This document shows positions 1 through 6,570 of a DNA stretch of 10,181 bases, piece by piece. The translations under genes were made by a program, and so were the position numbers. Positions within the stretch are counted from its first letter, which is position 1, and every line of letters starts with the position of its first letter. The stretch comes from Cylindrodendrum hubeiense (lineage: Eukaryota > Ascomycota > Sordariomycetes > Hypocreales > Nectriaceae), in the NCBI GenBank assembly GCA_014621425.1, contig JAANBB010000791.1, positions 1-10,181 on the forward strand. Direction: 5' to 3'. The notes under the pieces were generated by a model that had not been told where the DNA came from, ran no database searches, and was given only the letters and a program-made list of their open reading frames with translations.

Positions 1-1
1 G

Positions 2-613
2 AAAGGGCATGCGGCCGTCGTCAAGTTGCTTCTTGAGGCAGACAACGTCGAAATTGATGCTAGAGACACTCACTGTGGTCTGACGCCCCTCTCGTGGGCC
101 GCCGAAAAAGGGCATGAGTCTGTCGTCAAGCTGCTTCTCGATACGGGCAAGGTCAACGTCAACGCTGCAGACATTAAGCATGGTCTGACACCGCTCTCGT
201 GGGCCGCCCGGCAAAAGAACAAGGCTATTGTCAAGCTGCTTCTCAATACGGGCAGAGTCAAAGCCGATTCTCAAGATCAGAGCGGCCGGACACCGCTCTG
301 CTGGGCTGCCGAGCAAGGGAACGAGGCTATTATCAAACTGCTTCTAGATACGGGCAAAGTTGATGTCAATGCCAAAGATCGGAATGGGTGGACACCACTC
401 TCATTGGCCGCCGAGAAAAGACATCAGGCCGTCGTCAAACTGCTTCTAGATACGGGAAAAGTCGACATCGACACTCAAGATCAAATTGGCTCTCTCGCCG
501 TAGCTGCGTCTTTGCAAATCGCCTCCCGAAGCCCTGATATTTGTATGCCACCAGCGAAGCGAGCAAACCCTGACGCCGACTGGACCGCTACGAAGAAACC
601 ACGCCTACCATAG
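2..613 (+). CDS. Ankyrin-repeat protein, C-terminal part (5' end outside window)
   Basis: The frame is open from the left edge (position 2) to TAG at 611-613, so the gene starts upstream of the window; the TTG at 26 is an internal Leu codon. It encodes the tail of one repeat and then four ankyrin repeats of 34-35 residues with cores GLTPLSWAA, GLTPLSWAA, GRTPLCWAA and GWTPLSLAA, each followed by a helix of VVKLLLDTGKV type. At DNA level the unit CTGCTTCT-n-n-ATACGGG recurs every 102-105 nt (about 131, 236, 338, 440). A fifth unit (GSLAVAAS, from about 488) lacks the TPL turn and looks like a degenerate cap. The tail ends in KR, ten residues, KKPR, which fits a bipartite nuclear localisation signal. 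Arrays like this are known at the C-termini of fungal NACHT/NLR-like and other signalling proteins, but the effector part is not visible, so the parent class is inference. Ankyrin repeats bind partner proteins. No intron is seen. Confidence 0.92.
   Translation, partial: KGHAAVVKLLLEADNVEIDARDTHCGLTPLSWAAEKGHESVVKLLLDTGKVNVNAADIKHGLTPLSWAARQKNKAIVKLLLNTGRVKADSQDQSGRTPLCWAAEQGNEAIIKLLLDTGKVDVNAKDRNGWTPLSLAAEKRHQAVVKLLLDTGKVDIDTQDQIGSLAVAASLQIASRSPDICMPPAKRANPDADWTATKKPRLP
557..604 (+). other. Bipartite nuclear localisation signal at the ankyrin C-terminus
   Basis: Codons 557-562 give KR and codons 593-604 give KKPR, separated by exactly ten residues (ANPDADWTAT). This matches the importin-alpha bipartite consensus of two basic residues, a 10-12 residue linker and a basic cluster. 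It sits two residues before the stop, in a tail with no ankyrin character. Function is inferred from the motif alone. Confidence 0.6.
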
Positions 614-859
614 CCTTCTTCAGCCACCAGATGGCTCTCGGATAACGATGGTTCCCTCAAAATGCTTACTGCCCCGGCTGTTTCGCAAGATGAACTTGAC
701 GGGCTGCAAGCGAACACTACGGCAACTACCTCTTCCTTCCGGCCATCACCACCGACAACTCGTCCTGATGCATCTCGATTCAATCAGGGGTTCACTGGTG
801 GATTCCTCAAACCGACCGCACCGTACCCGTCACCCTCTGAAGAAATATCTAGAAGTTGA
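614..859 (+). other. In-frame open continuation after the ankyrin stop codon
   Basis: Directly after TAG 611-613 the same frame stays open for 81 codons to TGA 857-859. The conceptual tail is rich in Ser, Pro and Thr and contains an internal ATG at 662. It could be the former C-terminus cut off by a nonsense mutation, or untranslated sequence that is open by chance; an open run of this length is not rare by chance. TAG followed by CCT is not a known strong readthrough context. Confidence 0.25.
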
Positions 860-1758
860 CTATGGACTTCTGCGAAGGGATTTTCTTATAAAACAGAAGG
901 ATCATCACTCCGAAAGGTGACAAGTTGACACTAAATATCTGTTTCCTCTGATGGGTAGTAGAAAGGCCGGATGTGAGAGGGTATCTAAGCTAAGCCGTGC
1001 AGCCTTTTTATCCACTTTTGGCTCCCAGGATGTATCTCTATGTACCCCAAGTACCGCTTATACATGAGTCCCGCCTTGGTCCGTTTCTAGACCACTGCCA
1101 TCGTCATTGCCTCAGGCCAGTACTTGCCCCGCTTCAGCACAAAGTACTCAGTCAGGGTCCCAGGACCGCGAGTCGGTGAGCACTCGGCTCATCAATGCCT
1201 GGAGTCGTCTGTTTGACCGATTGGTAGGGGGGCGTGCGGAACGACTGTGGTGACGGCACCGACCGAAGGCAGAAGCACATGACTGGCCCCGAATGGCAGT
1301 TCGTTTTGAACTCTACGAAACTCAAGAGTCGTGAGAGACCCTAGGACCTTGTTGGCGGTGAATGTCAAATCTGCCTGGTGACTTGGTCACCACGCGTCTT
1401 GATGGAGTTCAATAGGCGAAGAATGGCCTGCAAGCGGAATTGCAAGCTATGCCCTTCTGGCATGCATAAGAAAGTGATGTCTTGTGTTGTTGCGAGCTAA
1501 GGCGGCGAACGGGTTGTCTCGGGAGAGATCGGCTGCGCCGCTAGTTGTCTTGCATTTTAGGCGTCAATTGGACCGCCGCTTGAACATGCATGTGACACCC
1601 TGGTCCAACTAACAGTCTTAGCCATGGCCTTCCCAGAGCGATGGGATCCCCGCATTTCACTGGAACAATGAGGACATTGGCGGGTCACGTGATGACCGCT
1701 GGTAGTTAGCACGGTCTGAGATGAAATACGCAGATGGCGATTGGGGGAGAAATGCAAC
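860..1758. other. Intergenic stretch, no gene supported
   Basis: About 900 bases of mixed composition between two convergent genes. Short open frames occur on both strands but none carries a recognisable domain. Visible structures are a perfect 7-bp hairpin with a 3-nt loop (TGGTGAC 1376-1382, GTCACCA 1386-1392) and a CACGTG inside a small inverted repeat (GGTCA 1683-1687, TGACC 1693-1697). Two overlapping minus-strand frames at 1192-1499 are listed separately. Confidence 0.5.
1192..1496 (-). pseudogene. Possible decayed coding remnant, two offset open frames
   Basis: On the minus strand a frame is open for 43 codons from 1496 to TGA 1367-1365 (contains MPEGHSLQFRLQAILRLLNS). A second frame, shifted by one base, is open for 64 codons from 1386 to TGA 1194-1192 (contains LPFGASHVLLPSVGAVTT). 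They overlap by 22 bases and would join through a one-base indel. Both have a balanced residue mix without the Arg/Ser excess usual in shadow frames. Neither is recognised, and lengths like these arise by chance, so this is a weak call. Confidence 0.2.
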
Positions 1759-2536
1759 TCACGGAGCATAACTCGAAGGGTTATTGTTGAATGGGGGACG
1801 GGTGGAATATTCGGTGCCAGGCGCGTGGGGTACTCGTCCTCGATGCTGAAGATGGATGTTTGAGTTCAAGAATGGTTGGCTGCCGGTAGCGGCACCCATG
1901 CCTTGGTAGAGAGAGAAAGCGGGGCTTGGCAGCGTCACATTCTGAGTATTTCTTCTCAAGAGGGTGCAATAATTCTTCCCGGGGGGTTACTGACGCTTCA
2001 TCCCAGTGCGGATTGGAGGCACGTCTATCTGATGTCTTTATAATTTCCAATACCAGAATAGCAGCACACAGCAAAACAAGAATCACTACAAGAGTGAAGG
2101 TGACTCGAAAGAGACCTGACTCATTAGCATTTCCAATAGCCATAATTTCATTTGTCGTATTGATGAGCCCACGTTGACAGGTGGAATCCACATCGATATG
2201 CGGGGGGCCGCAGTGATGTTCGGATAGCATCCTGACACTTCGGAGTAGCTGGACCCGCTTTCTGAAGGCCATAGGCTCAGTATTTAATTACGGAGTTTGT
2301 TAGCTGGGGCGAGCGGATCATACCAGATCGGCTTTGCGCTGTTCGAGGGAATCCTTAAGTGCGATCCATTCTGCAAGCTCAAGTGCTTTCTTTGAGAGAA
2401 CTTGACTGCTGAATCCAGGAAGAAGTGCAATAGTTGCGACAATCATGCTGATGAGAGTGATGAACCAGCTCGTCATGGTCATACCCTGGTTTAGCAGCCA
2501 TGCTTTGATGTGGCTGGTGCGAGATTGGGTGGACAT
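1759..2536 (-). CDS. Small two-pass membrane protein, fungal hypothetical, split by introns
   Basis: The preferred start is ATG 2536-2534 (context CACAATG, A at -3); an upstream ATG at 2677 adds 47 residues with no clear character. Exon 1 (2536-2324) encodes 71 residues with a membrane helix at about 23-43, then ALELAEWIALKDSLEQ. An intron at 2323-2262 (GTATGA donor, CTAAC branch, TTCAG acceptor) joins it to a segment with KCQDAIRTSLRPP. From memory, small fungal-specific proteins share this order: A-x-x-x-A-x-W-x-A-x-K-D, then C-x-x-A-x-x-x-x-L-x-P-P, then a second helix. The second helix (about 2103-2040) lies in another frame. A 76-nt intron (2191-2116) with a weak donor would connect it. 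A further 49-nt intron (1990-1942) leads to a Pro/Asn/Ser-rich tail ending at TGA 1761-1759. This model is frame-consistent at 591 nt, 196 residues. A one-base change in the G6 run at 2202-2207, or a shifted acceptor, are alternatives. Function unknown. Confidence 0.6.
1942..1990 (-). other. Candidate intron 3 of the membrane-protein gene
   Basis: 49 nt, phase 0. Donor GTAACC at 1990, acceptor ACTCAG ending at 1942; no clear CTRAY branch site. Splicing changes the tail to one starting NVTLPSP and ending PSSYAP before TGA 1761-1759. Unspliced, the frame instead runs to a stop at 1783-1781 with a tail rich in Arg, His and Pro. Confidence 0.4.
2116..2191 (-). other. Candidate intron 2 of the membrane-protein gene (weak donor)
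   Basis: 76 nt, phase 1. The branch-acceptor pair GCTAATGAGTCAG (about 2128-2116) is close to a textbook fungal 3' end, but the donor GTGGAT lacks the usual bases at +4 and +5. Its main support is that it puts the second hydrophobic helix in frame with exon 2. Confidence 0.35.
2262..2323 (-). other. Intron 1 of the membrane-protein gene
   Basis: 62 nt, phase 0. Donor GTATGA at 2323, branch-like GCTAAC at about 2304-2299, acceptor CTTCAG ending at 2262. Without splicing the frame stops at once (TGA 2320-2318 inside the donor), right after the conserved-looking LKDSLEQRKADL segment. Confidence 0.7.
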
Positions 2537-3222
2537 TGTGGGAATGTGGGTTGCGGTAGGGCATTGGAAGAGGTATTGGAGGGTGAAGTAGCCGACATCT
2601 GTCAGGGCCCTCGGGGACGAGGCGGGGATGGGAGCTAGTCTGAAGAAAGGTTGAAGGTCGTGTGGTGATGTCGGCACCTAGCCCGGGGCGGATTTCGAAA
2701 TGAGTGCAATAAGGTCGTGCGAAGGACGGTCTTCATAGATGAAGAGCACTCCTAGACGAGATCGAATTGAGAGAGTACCGGAGCATGATGATGGAGCGGC
2801 GGGAGGGCCGGAACCATTGGCCTTATATTCTCGAAGAGATCATGGCGAACGGATTGTGTGTTGACAAAGTCAGGCTTCGCCAGGAGTGTGGAACGGTGGA
2901 AAATGTAGGAAGGAGCGAGGACGCGACGCTAGCATGTGCAGGGGGGTAAGGGAAGTCGCAGGGATGTACAAGTTGCATGGGTGGTAGGGGTAGGGATAGG
3001 GGAGGAAGAAATACACACAGAAATAGTAAGTACCGTGCTGTTCTCGAATCCAAGATCCAATGGAGCTCGGGGGAGGAGGATGGAGGCCTTGCCTGACGTC
3101 CAAGGGTCAGCCTGGATGGAGGGGGTGCTCGAACCTGCTCCTGTTCTCTGGCTTAACCTTAAATGCTTTAGTTATCTAGTCTATGTGGCTTTGAGGGTAT
3201 ATATACCCCGAAACCCTGATAA
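2537..3222 (-). promoter_or_regulatory. Probable upstream region of the minus-strand membrane-protein gene
   Basis: No gene is supported here. Read on the minus strand it is pyrimidine-rich, most clearly at 2976-3010 (long CT tracts), as is common in fungal promoters and 5' leaders. It carries a minus-strand ATATAAGG next to CCAAT (about 2815-2828). Several overlapping open frames of 60-96 codons are Pro/Ser/Leu-rich and look like by-products of the CT bias. A 14-bp perfect palindrome GGGTATATATACCC (3195-3208) marks the junction with the AT-rich block. Confidence 0.4.
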
Positions 3223-3560
3223 CTAACTAATATAATATATATAAAGAGTAGGTATTATTACTCATATTATATTAAAAGCTTAAATAAATTATATATTATA
3301 AAAGAGATTTATATTAAGACTACTAGATAACCTGGGAGTTTAATAATAATAATACTAATAAACTAGCTTAATTATATATTATATAAAACTATATAAATTA
3401 CCCGGTTAATAGAATAAATACACTTTTTCTTTTTTCTAATTACTTTAATACCTTCTATCTTATTACTCTATTATTATTAAACTATTATAATAACTCTTAT
3501 TACTATTTTCCCTTTCTTTCCCTTCAATTATAATAAGAACTATTCAATCACATATTCTCT
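3223..3560. repeat. AT-rich, TpA-loaded block (RIP-like relic)
   Basis: About 340 bases of very AT-rich sequence built from TATA, TTAATA and AATAAT strings, with an abrupt left edge after position 3220. In about 115 bases at its start a hand count gives about 30 TpA and only one CpA and one TpG, the pattern expected when RIP converts CpA to TpA. No open frame or terminal repeat survives, so the source element cannot be named. The right part (3420-3560) turns CT-rich. Confidence 0.6.
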
Positions 3561-3656
3561 ATATAATTTACCCCAGGCTTTACACAGAATCTTCCATTCC
3601 CTTCTTCTTCCTCCTTTCCACTTATTATCCTAGAGGATAGGTATGGTCTGCATTAA

Positions 3657-3887
3657 CAGGTCATCTCCACTAACAAAGCATACCTTGTCTCAGTAAGGGA
3701 CAAGAATATTAAACAGGTCCCAATCAGTACCAGCCTCGGCATGACGCCCCATATAGTGTCAATTGCCATTCTTATCCGAGCATATTTCGGGGCTGTAACT
3801 GGCTGGTCGGCTTCCGATTCCGAGCTACTAATTGAACTGCCTATTTGGGCATCGCAAGCCGCCCCCTCTCCGTATCCTGCACATTAA
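3657..3887 (+). other. Unassigned 76-codon open frame with plausible residue mix
   Basis: Open from just after TAA 3654-3656 to TAA 3885-3887, with its only good ATG at 3741 (48 codons; begins MTPHIVSIAILIRAYFG). There is a hydrophobic patch near the ATG. Nothing is recognised. Open runs of this size are expected by chance many times in 10 kb, so this is only a candidate small gene or remnant exon. Confidence 0.18.
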
Positions 3888-4487
3888 GGCCGCCACTTGT
3901 TGTGCCCAAAAACGCTTTCATCCGAGCGTTTTTTCTTTGTAATTGCAGACAAATCCATATAATTTAGGTCAGTAATACAAACTAAAGGCTTTGTCACTTA
4001 GTGGACATCCTCTCCAAATCACACCTTCCATGTCTAGCGATGTGGTCAACGGAGCACGTGATTACTGACATGACTCCCCACGGAATACGAGAATAGCCGA
4101 CTTTAGACTTTTTCGTTATCTAACCTCTCGGACCTAATCAACACTACAGGCGACTGATTGGAATGTCCACGCTTGCGTGAGTACGGCTTTTCGGCATCGG
4201 AGTCGCCGAAGTTGAGCAGCAGTAACACGCGCATGATAGAGCGAACAATTCTCTAGACGACGTCATCTAACTAGTTGGCAATATCAAGATTTAGTCAGCT
4301 AACAATGTGCGCTTTGCCATCGCTCATATTTCATCCTCAAGTCCGCCATGTTTCGCTTAGCTTTACTCAGCAGCTTACACAATGAAAGGGTGTTGAAGCC
4401 TTCGTATAGTGTTAGACTTAGTAATCTTTTGAGCTTATGCCCAAACTTTGCCTCTGTGGAGATCATGTTGAAAGATGTTGTTTGAGG
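3888..4487 (+). promoter_or_regulatory. Intergenic and upstream region of the secreted-protein gene
   Basis: No open frame is supported. It holds a 9-bp hairpin followed by a T run (3908-3934), a CACGTG (4055-4060), a CACGC-TT-GCGTG inverted repeat (4168-4179), and a TTCGGC / GCCGAA inverted repeat spaced by 9 bases (4190-4195, 4205-4210). The CGG-type half sites are of the kind bound by fungal Zn2Cys6 regulators. Assigning any of them to a factor would be inference. Confidence 0.35.
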
Positions 4488-4494
4488 TATATAA
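4488..4494 (+). promoter_or_regulatory. TATA box of the secreted-protein gene
   Basis: TATATAA lies 100 bases upstream of the ATG at 4594. Initiation some 30 bases downstream would give a leader of roughly 70 bases. It is the only clear TATA motif in the 150 bases before the gene. Confidence 0.55.
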
Positions 4495-4593
4495 GTTCAA
4501 AAGAATATCCTGCTGTCTAAAAAGAACTTTTGAGGATCATTCTCAGGACAGGACTTCTACTTATTATCCTTTACTTGACTATCACTTTTCATC

Positions 4594-5490
4594 ATGATTT
4601 TCCTGAGCACGCTCATCTTGTCCTTTGTGACAGCCAGCTTTTCCACCCCAATCGCTATGAGATTGGAAAACAATGGACCTCCAGAAAATGCTACCTTTAT
4701 CCCGTGCGTTGAAGGGACTACGAATCCGATTTGTCTAAGCCTTCGCCACCGCATGCCATCCCCAGATGTCATCACGGAAATCACGCACCCCAACGGGACG
4801 GTGGAAATCCAACACAACAAGTACACCCGCGAGGAGTTGAAGAAAATTCGCCACCAGAACAAAGTCAGAAGCATCGAATACCAACCCGGCGAAGTCGCTC
4901 GTGACGGGTCCGCTGAATTCATCAGCAACCTCGCCAAGCGAGAATCCGCGCCGGCCATCTGCCGGTCCGAGAAACAGAGGTGGTATGACCAAAACGACTG
5001 GGGCTACTGGTACCAAGCGTGGCATCAGGTGGGTAGCTGTTTCTACTGTAATCAATGCACTGAGGCTATTGCAGTCAGCTTCGCCGTCTCCCAAACCTGG
5101 ACTGCAGAACTGGGCGCGGACTTTGCGGAAGTCATCAAGGTATCCTTTAGCTTCTCCTGGGGCGAGACGCGCACCTTGACCGATACGCGCACCTGTCAAT
5201 GGAACAATGTCGAGTCGGGCTGCCATTCCATCTGGTATCAACCCTTGATGGCGTATCACAACGGAAACGCAAACTATCAGACGCATACCCACTGCACTGC
5301 TGCGGGGGGCAATCCCGCCCGTGATTCCTACTACGATCACAACTGGGCTTTTGCCAATGTGAATCAAATCGGCAACAACAATGGAGTCAATCAGGGCAAT
5401 CTCGGTTGCAACAGTGGTTGCCAAGGAAATGACCACAGGCAGTGTCAGAACGGAAACAATGGTGGTTCTCTCTGGCCTAATCCGAACTAG
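4594..5490 (+). CDS. Secreted Cys-rich protein with pro-region and Kex2-type site
   Basis: A single exon of 298 residues; ATG in ATCATG context with A at -3. Residues 1-17 form a signal peptide (hydrophobic MIFLSTLILSFVTA, cut likely after SFS). Residues 18-116 look like a pro-region with two Cys (38, 47) and two N-glycosylation sequons (N32, N67). It ends at LAKR (113-116), a Kex2-type dibasic site. The predicted mature part (117-298, 182 residues) has ten Cys (123, 149, 152, 155, 201, 210, 234, 272, 276, 284), including a C-x-x-C-x-x-C cluster. Residues 157-200 alternate Ser/Thr with hydrophobic residues (for example VSFSFSW), so a beta-strand or hairpin structure is likely. The tail from about 254 is Asn/Gly-rich. 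Presumably exported. I do not recognise a named family; a beta-sheet effector, lectin-like or membrane-acting protein are all open. The gene stands alone between two AT-rich blocks. Confidence 0.85.
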   Translation: MIFLSTLILSFVTASFSTPIAMRLENNGPPENATFIPCVEGTTNPICLSLRHRMPSPDVITEITHPNGTVEIQHNKYTREELKKIRHQNKVRSIEYQPGEVARDGSAEFISNLAKRESAPAICRSEKQRWYDQNDWGYWYQAWHQVGSCFYCNQCTEAIAVSFAVSQTWTAELGADFAEVIKVSFSFSWGETRTLTDTRTCQWNNVESGCHSIWYQPLMAYHNGNANYQTHTHCTAAGGNPARDSYYDHNWAFANVNQIGNNNGVNQGNLGCNSGCQGNDHRQCQNGNNGGSLWPNPN

Positions 5491-5979
5491 ATGAGGCGTC
5501 TGAGGGTCACCTGACAACGGGAATATACTCGGACTGGACTTTCCTATCAAGACTTCGTATTATTTCGGAAGATTCTGGCCGCTTTCTGTATTAGGCAATT
5601 AGTTTCCCAATATTTAAGCAGTCTCGTTGGGGGTTACAACCTAAAAATACCCACACATCTTAACAGAAGCAGTAGCACGATATATTCAATAACTAATTTA
5701 TCTTCAGCTATCTTCTAATTGTGTTAAGTTACTCATTCCCTTATATTGAACTGTGTAAATGAATGTGATGTAATTGAGGACGATGGAAGCTCTTGTCTTC
5801 CTATCTAGATGACAGTCTTGCAGACTGTCTCTTATAGAGATATCTAGGGCTAGGAAGTGGATCAGGATCCTGAAGAAAGGTATGAATTTGGAATCCAATA
5901 TAAAAGTTTCAGGGTCCAAGGGCATAAATCTTAATATCTTAACGCATGAGCCTTTAAGACACCCTTATTCCTTCTGACA
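5491..5979. other. 3' flank of the secreted-protein gene, with nested hairpins
   Basis: No coding region is supported; a 73-codon minus-strand frame at 5704-5925 has no recognisable feature. The stretch becomes AT-richer to the right and carries a cluster of perfect small inverted repeats at 5805-5847 and a 12-bp palindrome TCAGGATCCTGA at 5862-5873. Confidence 0.5.
5805..5847. repeat. Nested inverted repeats, three-way-junction-like
   Basis: An outer pair CTAGAT (5805-5810) / ATCTAG (5842-5847) encloses two perfect hairpins. The first is GACAGTCT-TGC-AGACTGTC (5811-5829). The second is TCTCT-TAT-AGAGA (5828-5840), which shares two bases with the first. The 8-bp stem with a 3-nt loop is the strongest small hairpin in the window. 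Confidence 0.55.
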
Positions 5980-6320
5980 CCTTATAGTAAGAATTATATT
6001 ACCCTTGATTCTTTTATTTTACAACATTCTATTTTATAAACTACTATATTTCTCTCGATTTTATAAGAGTCTGATAAATACACTCTATTAAAATATATTC
6101 TTATAAGCTAAGCTCTTTTAATATAAATTATAATTTAAATTATAATATTCTCCTTAATACTAATACTATAATATTAAATCTTAGCTTTTATATTTTACTT
6201 AAGGATAATATAAAAATAAGAATATTAAATTAAGTTATTTCTATAGGAAAATTAGTAGGAATAGAAATACAAGAGATAATACCCATTTATAACCTCAAAT
6301 CTATTTAGTATCGTAAGATA
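5980..6320. repeat. Second AT-rich, TpA-loaded block (RIP-like relic)
   Basis: About 340 bases with the same texture as the block at 3223-3560: TTATAA, AATATTA and TTAATA strings and few CpA or TpG. It contains a 20-bp perfect palindrome at 6127-6146 centred on TTTAAA. No open frame or terminal repeats are seen, and by eye no long direct or inverted match to the first block beyond ATAAATACACT. It stops abruptly at a GC-richer segment near 6326. Confidence 0.6.
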
Positions 6321-6336
6321 ATAACTCACAACCCGC

Positions 6337-6567
6337 TCAAACCCTGACTCCGAGTGCGAGGGTCCCTTGTATGTCCAGCTGGGCGCCCGCCGGAAAGTAG
6401 GGGACGCCTATGGGAGGGTCTTTGGTGATTCTTATTGAACGCTTGAAGCTGTCGCCAGCAGGTGGAGTCTCTCCGTGCCCGTACTGCCAAGCCCGTGCGT
6501 AAACAGTGCCGTACATCCGGAATTCGTATTTTACGATAGGAGATAACAGGTTGAGGCCTGTTAACAG
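6337..6567 (-). pseudogene. Unassigned minus-strand open frame in a GC-rich island
   Basis: Open for 76 codons from 6567 (after TAG 6570-6568) to TGA 6339-6337, with an ATG at 6516 (59 codons). It reads with a balanced residue mix, for example WQYGHGETPPAGDSF and GVPYFPAGAQLDIQGTLALG. A longer overlapping minus frame (6625-6326, 99 codons) is Arg/His/Ser-heavy and looks like its shadow. The island is much richer in GC than the AT-rich block directly to its left, with a sharp edge. The upstream TAG could be a mutated CAG. Possibly the surviving end of a gene or transposable-element frame; not recognised. Confidence 0.3.
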
Positions 6568-6570
6568 CTA

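Noticed and set aside
648..920. 90-codon plus-strand frame after the ankyrin gene
   Set aside because: Arg/His/Leu-heavy composition typical of a shadow frame, no domain, and it overlaps the in-frame continuation of the ankyrin frame.
4557..4958. 133-codon minus-strand frame over the start of the secreted gene
   Set aside because: Antisense overlap with the signal peptide and pro-region; no supporting start, splice or domain feature.
4735..5550. 271-codon open frame on the minus strand across the secreted-protein gene
   Set aside because: It mirrors the codon pattern of the plus-strand gene (Val/Ile/Ala/Asp-rich antisense translation), has no signal or domain, and the plus strand has a signal peptide, TATA box and Cys pattern.
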